Below, piece by piece: positions 60,730-64,000 of a DNA stretch of 64,000 nucleotides (position 1 is the stretch's first letter; each line of letters begins with the position of its first letter). The notes under the pieces are model-generated. The model was not told the origin of the DNA, made no database searches, and saw nothing but the letters and a program-made list of their open reading frames with translations. The position numbers and the translations under genes are program-made. This DNA is from JABGPL01 sp964387885 (lineage in GTDB: Bacteria; Electryoneota; AABM5-125-24; Hatepunaeales; Hatepunaeaceae), in assembly GCA_964387885.1 (NCBI GenBank), contig CAYLYZ010000001.1, forward strand, positions 186,001 through 250,000. The letters are read 5' to 3'.

Positions 60730-62613
60730 TTAGAAAATCTGGTAAATGGGTCGTTTGATCATTTCCCATTCGCCGCTTGCTGCATCATACTTGCAATTAG
60801 CAAAGACTTTCCAGTCATCTTTCATCTTCGGCATGTCAGAGCGGAAGTAGTAACCAGGCCAGCGAGTCTCTTCGCGGAAGAGAATCGTGCGGACATGGGC
60901 TTCTGCCTGCCACATACGATGAACATTTTCCCATGCGCGCATCAGTTCGTGCAGATCTTCTGCTGCCAGATTTGCTGAGTCTTCTTTCAGGACTGCGAGA
61001 AGTTCGAGTCCTTTGTTCAACAAGCCTGTGCTGGTTGTGAACTGGGCGGATACACCACCTGCATACTCGTCCATGATCTTCTGGAGACGGAACATGAACA
61101 TCTTCGGGCGGATGTAATCGGGGTTGATGTCAGGATCTGTTGTATTCCCTTTTAATTCATTGAATTTATCAAGAGGAGCGCAGACCATTGCTTTCAGATT
61201 CTCTACTTCACCGTCAGAAATTGAAGGTTCATCGTTGTTGTCGATCGCAAACTTAATTGCGGCCTTGGCAGCGATGCGGCCTTCAGCGTGTGAACCTGAA
61301 GAGAATTTATGTGAAGATGCACCAGAAGCATCACCGGCGCAGAACAAGCCCTTTGTTGTGGACATGTTCGTGTAACCCCAGTGGTACTCGCTGTTTGATT
61401 CGTCAGACTGCAGATCTGCAGGACCTGAAACCCATGCGCCAGAGGCACCGGAGTGTGAACCAATGAAGTACGGCTCTGCTGCGGCGATTTCGGAGGCTTT
61501 TTCTTCAGGAGCAACGTTTGAGGCTGCCCAGAGGATTGCCTGGGAGATCGTCATATCGAGGAAGTCTTCCCAAGCTTCTGACTCGAGTTCCTTCATCTTC
61601 TTCTTGTAGGCTTTCTTGTCGTCTTTGTATTCATTCGCAATGTTCTGAATAGCTTCTTCAGTGCGCATGAAGATCGGACCCTTACCTTCCATGACGTCAA
61701 GCATCATCAGCCAGTTACGCAGATTTGCGGGAACTGGTTTTACACTTCCGTAGGGGAGCCAGTTTTGAAGCTCGTCCTTGCGGGTAATCATGTAGTTCTC
61801 ACCCAGACCGTTTGTGGCGCGGGATTTGAACAGCAGGAACCATGCACCGACAGGACCGTAAGCGTCTTTGAATCGGACAGGAATAAAGCGAACTTCCTGG
61901 CATGTCATCTCAGCACCGGCCTGCAGTGTGAAGTATGCTGATGAACCGGAGTTCCATGGTGGGTACCATGCACGACCAAGACCTTCACCCGATGAGCGAG
62001 GCTTGAAGACGTGAACTGCACCACCAAGAGCAACCATCACTGACTTGGCAAGGAATACATAGAATTTTTCTTCGCGAACGGAGAAACCGTATGCACCGAT
62101 GCAACGGTCACCATTCATGAGCGGACCAACGATGAATACACGTTCATAAATGTTGTCGATACCAAGAGCATTCTTTGCTGCTTCGGCGACGATAACTTTA
62201 TAAGATTCACCATTGATCATTAATTGCCAGCGTCCTTCATGGACATAACCGCCACCTTCTGCCTTCCAGATTGGGAGTCCCCATTTCTCGAAGAGGTGAA
62301 CACTGGAGTCAACGTGACGAGCAATGCTTGCCACGAGGTCTTCACGGGTAACACCCATTAAGTCATTACGTACGTAATTGACGTATTCACTGATGGTATT
62401 GTCACCTTCGGCGAGACCTACATACTGGTTGATAGCAGAAAGACCCATTGCTACTGCGCCTGAACGATCCACAGCTGCCTTATCTACCCAGGCAACTGAA
62501 AGATCATTCTTCTTGGCCCAATGAGCTGCTTCAACTGCTGCACCACAGCCAGCCATACCGCCACCAATAAGCAGCAGGTCGGTCTTTACTGTGACTGTTT
62601 CAAAATTTGCCAT
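60730..62613 (-). CDS. aprA: Adenylylsulfate (APS) reductase alpha subunit
   Basis: 627 residues, near the typical 620-650. Flavoprotein of the fumarate-reductase/AprA family: LLLIGGGMAGCGAAVEAA (FAD), WVDKAAVDRSGAVAMGLSAINQY, RSSGEGLGRAWYPPWNSG, ETRWPGYYFRSD. It reduces APS to sulfite and AMP with FAD and iron-sulfur electrons from AprB. It has no signal peptide. AprB is 11 bases upstream; downstream is a hairpin and then the zinc-ribbon gene. Confidence 0.97.
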   Translation of the reverse strand: MANFETVTVKTDLLLIGGGMAGCGAAVEAAHWAKKNDLSVAWVDKAAVDRSGAVAMGLSAINQYVGLAEGDNTISEYVNYVRNDLMGVTREDLVASIARHVDSSVHLFEKWGLPIWKAEGGGYVHEGRWQLMINGESYKVIVAEAAKNALGIDNIYERVFIVGPLMNGDRCIGAYGFSVREEKFYVFLAKSVMVALGGAVHVFKPRSSGEGLGRAWYPPWNSGSSAYFTLQAGAEMTCQEVRFIPVRFKDAYGPVGAWFLLFKSRATNGLGENYMITRKDELQNWLPYGSVKPVPANLRNWLMMLDVMEGKGPIFMRTEEAIQNIANEYKDDKKAYKKKMKELESEAWEDFLDMTISQAILWAASNVAPEEKASEIAAAEPYFIGSHSGASGAWVSGPADLQSDESNSEYHWGYTNMSTTKGLFCAGDASGASSHKFSSGSHAEGRIAAKAAIKFAIDNNDEPSISDGEVENLKAMVCAPLDKFNELKGNTTDPDINPDYIRPKMFMFRLQKIMDEYAGGVSAQFTTSTGLLNKGLELLAVLKEDSANLAAEDLHELMRAWENVHRMWQAEAHVRTILFREETRWPGYYFRSDMPKMKDDWKVFANCKYDAASGEWEMIKRPIYQIF

Positions 62614-62624
62614 TTAAAAACCTC

Positions 62625-63062
62625 CTACTTGGTGAAGACTGTGTCTGTGCCACAGGATCCTGGCTCTGAGAATAGAACCGGGCTGGCAAGATCATCTGTT
62701 CCCGTCTCCCAACCGCCGTCTGGAACTGCGGCACCTTCTGCAGTTGTGCGGATGGGGAACTTGAACCGTTTTAACATTCCGTTACGGAACTTGACGGTCC
62801 ACATAATTGAATCCGTACTGCGCATCGGGGTAACCTGTGCACCCAATGGTACGAAGTCTGCATAACCGCGAACTTCAACTGCCTGTGTCGGACAAATCTT
62901 GACGCAGTTGTAGCATTCCCAGCACATCTCAGGTTCCATGTTATAGGCTTTTTCAGTAGCCTTATTAAGAACCATCAAATCATTCGGGCAGATGTGTTGG
63001 CACGCGGTTTTGTCCAGAGCCTTGCATCCGTCGCATTTTTCTGGATTTACAAAACTTGGCAT
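62625..63062 (-). CDS. aprB: APS reductase beta subunit
   Basis: 145 residues; ATG at 63062 has AGGAG 6 bases ahead. Two [4Fe-4S] clusters: CDGCKALDKTACQHICP and CWECYNCVKICP. The C-terminal tail wraps around AprA in known structures (PVLFSEPGSCGTDTVF). Passes electrons from Qmo to the AprA flavin. It is placed between sat (61 bases) and aprA. Confidence 0.97.
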   Translation of the reverse strand: MPSFVNPEKCDGCKALDKTACQHICPNDLMVLNKATEKAYNMEPEMCWECYNCVKICPTQAVEVRGYADFVPLGAQVTPMRSTDSIMWTVKFRNGMLKRFKFPIRTTAEGAAVPDGGWETGTDDLASPVLFSEPGSCGTDTVFTK

Positions 63063-63129
63063 AATCACTCCTGGATTAATGTTTACTGGTTAAACTTAGA
63101 CTGTTTCTAAACATCTATTCGGACAAATA

Positions 63130-64000
63130 CTACTTGGCATCGCCGGTAGCGTGTCCATGCATTTTTACTTCAACTTTTTCTGTCAAACTTGAGTAATACT
63201 CACGAAGTATCGCGAGAACTTCAGGCCTGCTGAATTCGGCTGGAACTTCAGCACTTTCTGAAAGGGCTTTCCGCAGCGCCGTTCCGGACAGGAACAACCT
63301 TTCATTCTTCCCGTGGGGGCATGTTTTCATTGAAGCCATTCCACCACAAGTATAGCAATAGAAAGTCCAATCAATGGGTAACGGCTTCAGCAGTAATGCA
63401 TCTTCCGGTAATTCATGGAAAATATTCTGCGCATCAAATGGTCCGTAATAGTCACCAACACCTGCGTGATCGCGACCGACAATCAAGTGGGTGCAACCGA
63501 AGTTTTGGCGAAATACTGCGTGAAGCAGTGCTTCTCGAGGACCTGCGTAACGCATATCCAACGGGTAACCACCTGTCAGAACAGAATTTTCGACGAAATA
63601 ATATTCTACGAGTGTGTTAATGCAATTAACACGAACATCAGCAGGTATATCACCAGGTTTCAACTTACCAACGAGCTGGTGAATGTAAAGACCGTCGGTT
63701 ACTTCCTGAGCGATCTTCGCAAGATACTCATGCGAACGATGCATCGGGTTTCTTAGCTGCAGAGCAGCAATTGTTTTCCAGCCTCTTTCCTCAAATACTG
63801 CACGGGATTCTGCTGGCGTTTGATACAGTCCCTTGAATTCTTCAGGGAATGTGCTCTGTGATAATACTTTAACAGGACCACCGAGGTTAACCTCTTTCTG
63901 GTCCATTACCATCTTGACGCCCGGATGATCGGGATCTGTTGTTGTGTAGACGTGTTTGCATTCGAATTCTTTATCGATGCTGTACTTTTCTTCAACTTTC
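63130..64000 (-). CDS. sat: Sulfate adenylyltransferase (ATP sulfurylase), 5' part missing
   Basis: Activates sulfate with ATP to APS, the entry step of the pathway. The open frame runs off the window end, about 290 residues being visible. Active-site QLRNPMHRSHE, the GRDHAGVGDYYGPFD loop, and the zinc-type cysteines CYTCGGMASMKTCPHG, typical of bacterial/archaeal Sat with a C-terminal zinc site. It is followed by aprB. A start near 63912 (MVMDQ) is not the real one, because the frame is open and family-like upstream. Confidence 0.96.
   Translation of the reverse strand, partial: KVEEKYSIDKEFECKHVYTTTDPDHPGVKMVMDQKEVNLGGPVKVLSQSTFPEEFKGLYQTPAESRAVFEERGWKTIAALQLRNPMHRSHEYLAKIAQEVTDGLYIHQLVGKLKPGDIPADVRVNCINTLVEYYFVENSVLTGGYPLDMRYAGPREALLHAVFRQNFGCTHLIVGRDHAGVGDYYGPFDAQNIFHELPEDALLLKPLPIDWTFYCYTCGGMASMKTCPHGKNERLFLSGTALRKALSESAEVPAEFSRPEVLAILREYYSSLTEKVEVKMHGHATGDAK

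Noticed and set aside
1..64000. CRISPR array, tRNA or rRNA genes
   Set aside because: No set of regularly spaced direct repeats was seen, and no cloverleaf-like or rRNA-like stretch was found in the intergenic gaps read on either strand.
1..64000. Transposase, integrase or phage genes flanking the sulfate-reduction locus
   Set aside because: None of the real reading frames resembles such proteins; only short non-coding palindromes are present.

Overview
The window looks like a chromosomal piece from an uncultivated, Gram-negative, anaerobic sulfate-reducing bacterium. The outer membrane is indicated by lpxA, two predicted beta-barrel proteins and several lipoproteins. Two secreted subtilases end in a PNPFN-type C-terminal module of the kind common in the FCB group (for example Zixibacteria, KSB1/Electryoneota-like and Marinimicrobia-like lineages), and a tiny bS38/AURKAIP1-like ribosomal gene points the same way. 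The exact phylum cannot be fixed from this sequence alone. I see no rRNA, tRNA, CRISPR array, transposase or prophage.

Layout. 1-3170 (minus): HU, a 31-residue ribosomal protein, a YfcE-like phosphodiesterase, xseA, xseB and the start of dxs. 3362-4261 (plus): hemC, followed by a repeat-rich gap. 4654-10653 (minus): a C_GCAxxG_C_C redox protein and two subtilases. 11129-23131 (minus): a long, tightly packed envelope and housekeeping run (pyrF, PilZ protein, lpxA, lipoyl-type ligase, dxr, rseP, TPR lipoprotein, LolB-like lipoprotein, three glycosyltransferases, a fRMsr-like GAF protein, mutM). 23463-32845 (plus): RodZ-like protein, lysS, LolC/E-like permease, ggt, cutA, trxB, PD40 lipoprotein and a metallo-beta-lactamase-fold protein, closed by a clear terminator. 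32930-34912 (minus): two outer-membrane proteins. 35204-36292 (plus): a PLP aminotransferase.

36313-64000 (minus) is the core of the window. It is an almost uninterrupted dissimilatory sulfate-reduction locus, in transcription order: sat (5' end cut off), aprB, aprA, a zinc-ribbon protein, a YkgJ-like protein, qmoC, qmoA, qmoB, dsrA, dsrB, dsrD, dsrN, a DsrL-like NAD(P)H oxidoreductase, dsrC, an RsbRD_N protein, dsrM, dsrK, dsrJ, dsrO, dsrP, a CoA-disulfide-reductase/rhodanese fusion, hemA, a small lipoprotein, precorrin-2 dehydrogenase and a cobA-hemD fusion. Sat activates sulfate to APS, AprBA reduces APS to sulfite with electrons delivered through QmoABC, DsrAB (siroheme made by the linked hem/cob genes, amidated by DsrN) reduces sulfite onto DsrC, and DsrMKJOP reduces the DsrC trisulfide with membrane quinol electrons. 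DsrD argues for the reductive direction; the DsrL homologue is an unusual partner there and suggests a direct NAD(P)H route to DsrAB.

Several intergenic spaces hold members of a family of imperfect palindromes whose ends resemble GGGAGTGCGG, including two inside the sulfate-reduction locus. A second dispersed palindrome occurs at two places. These are the main non-coding structures not explained by genes.
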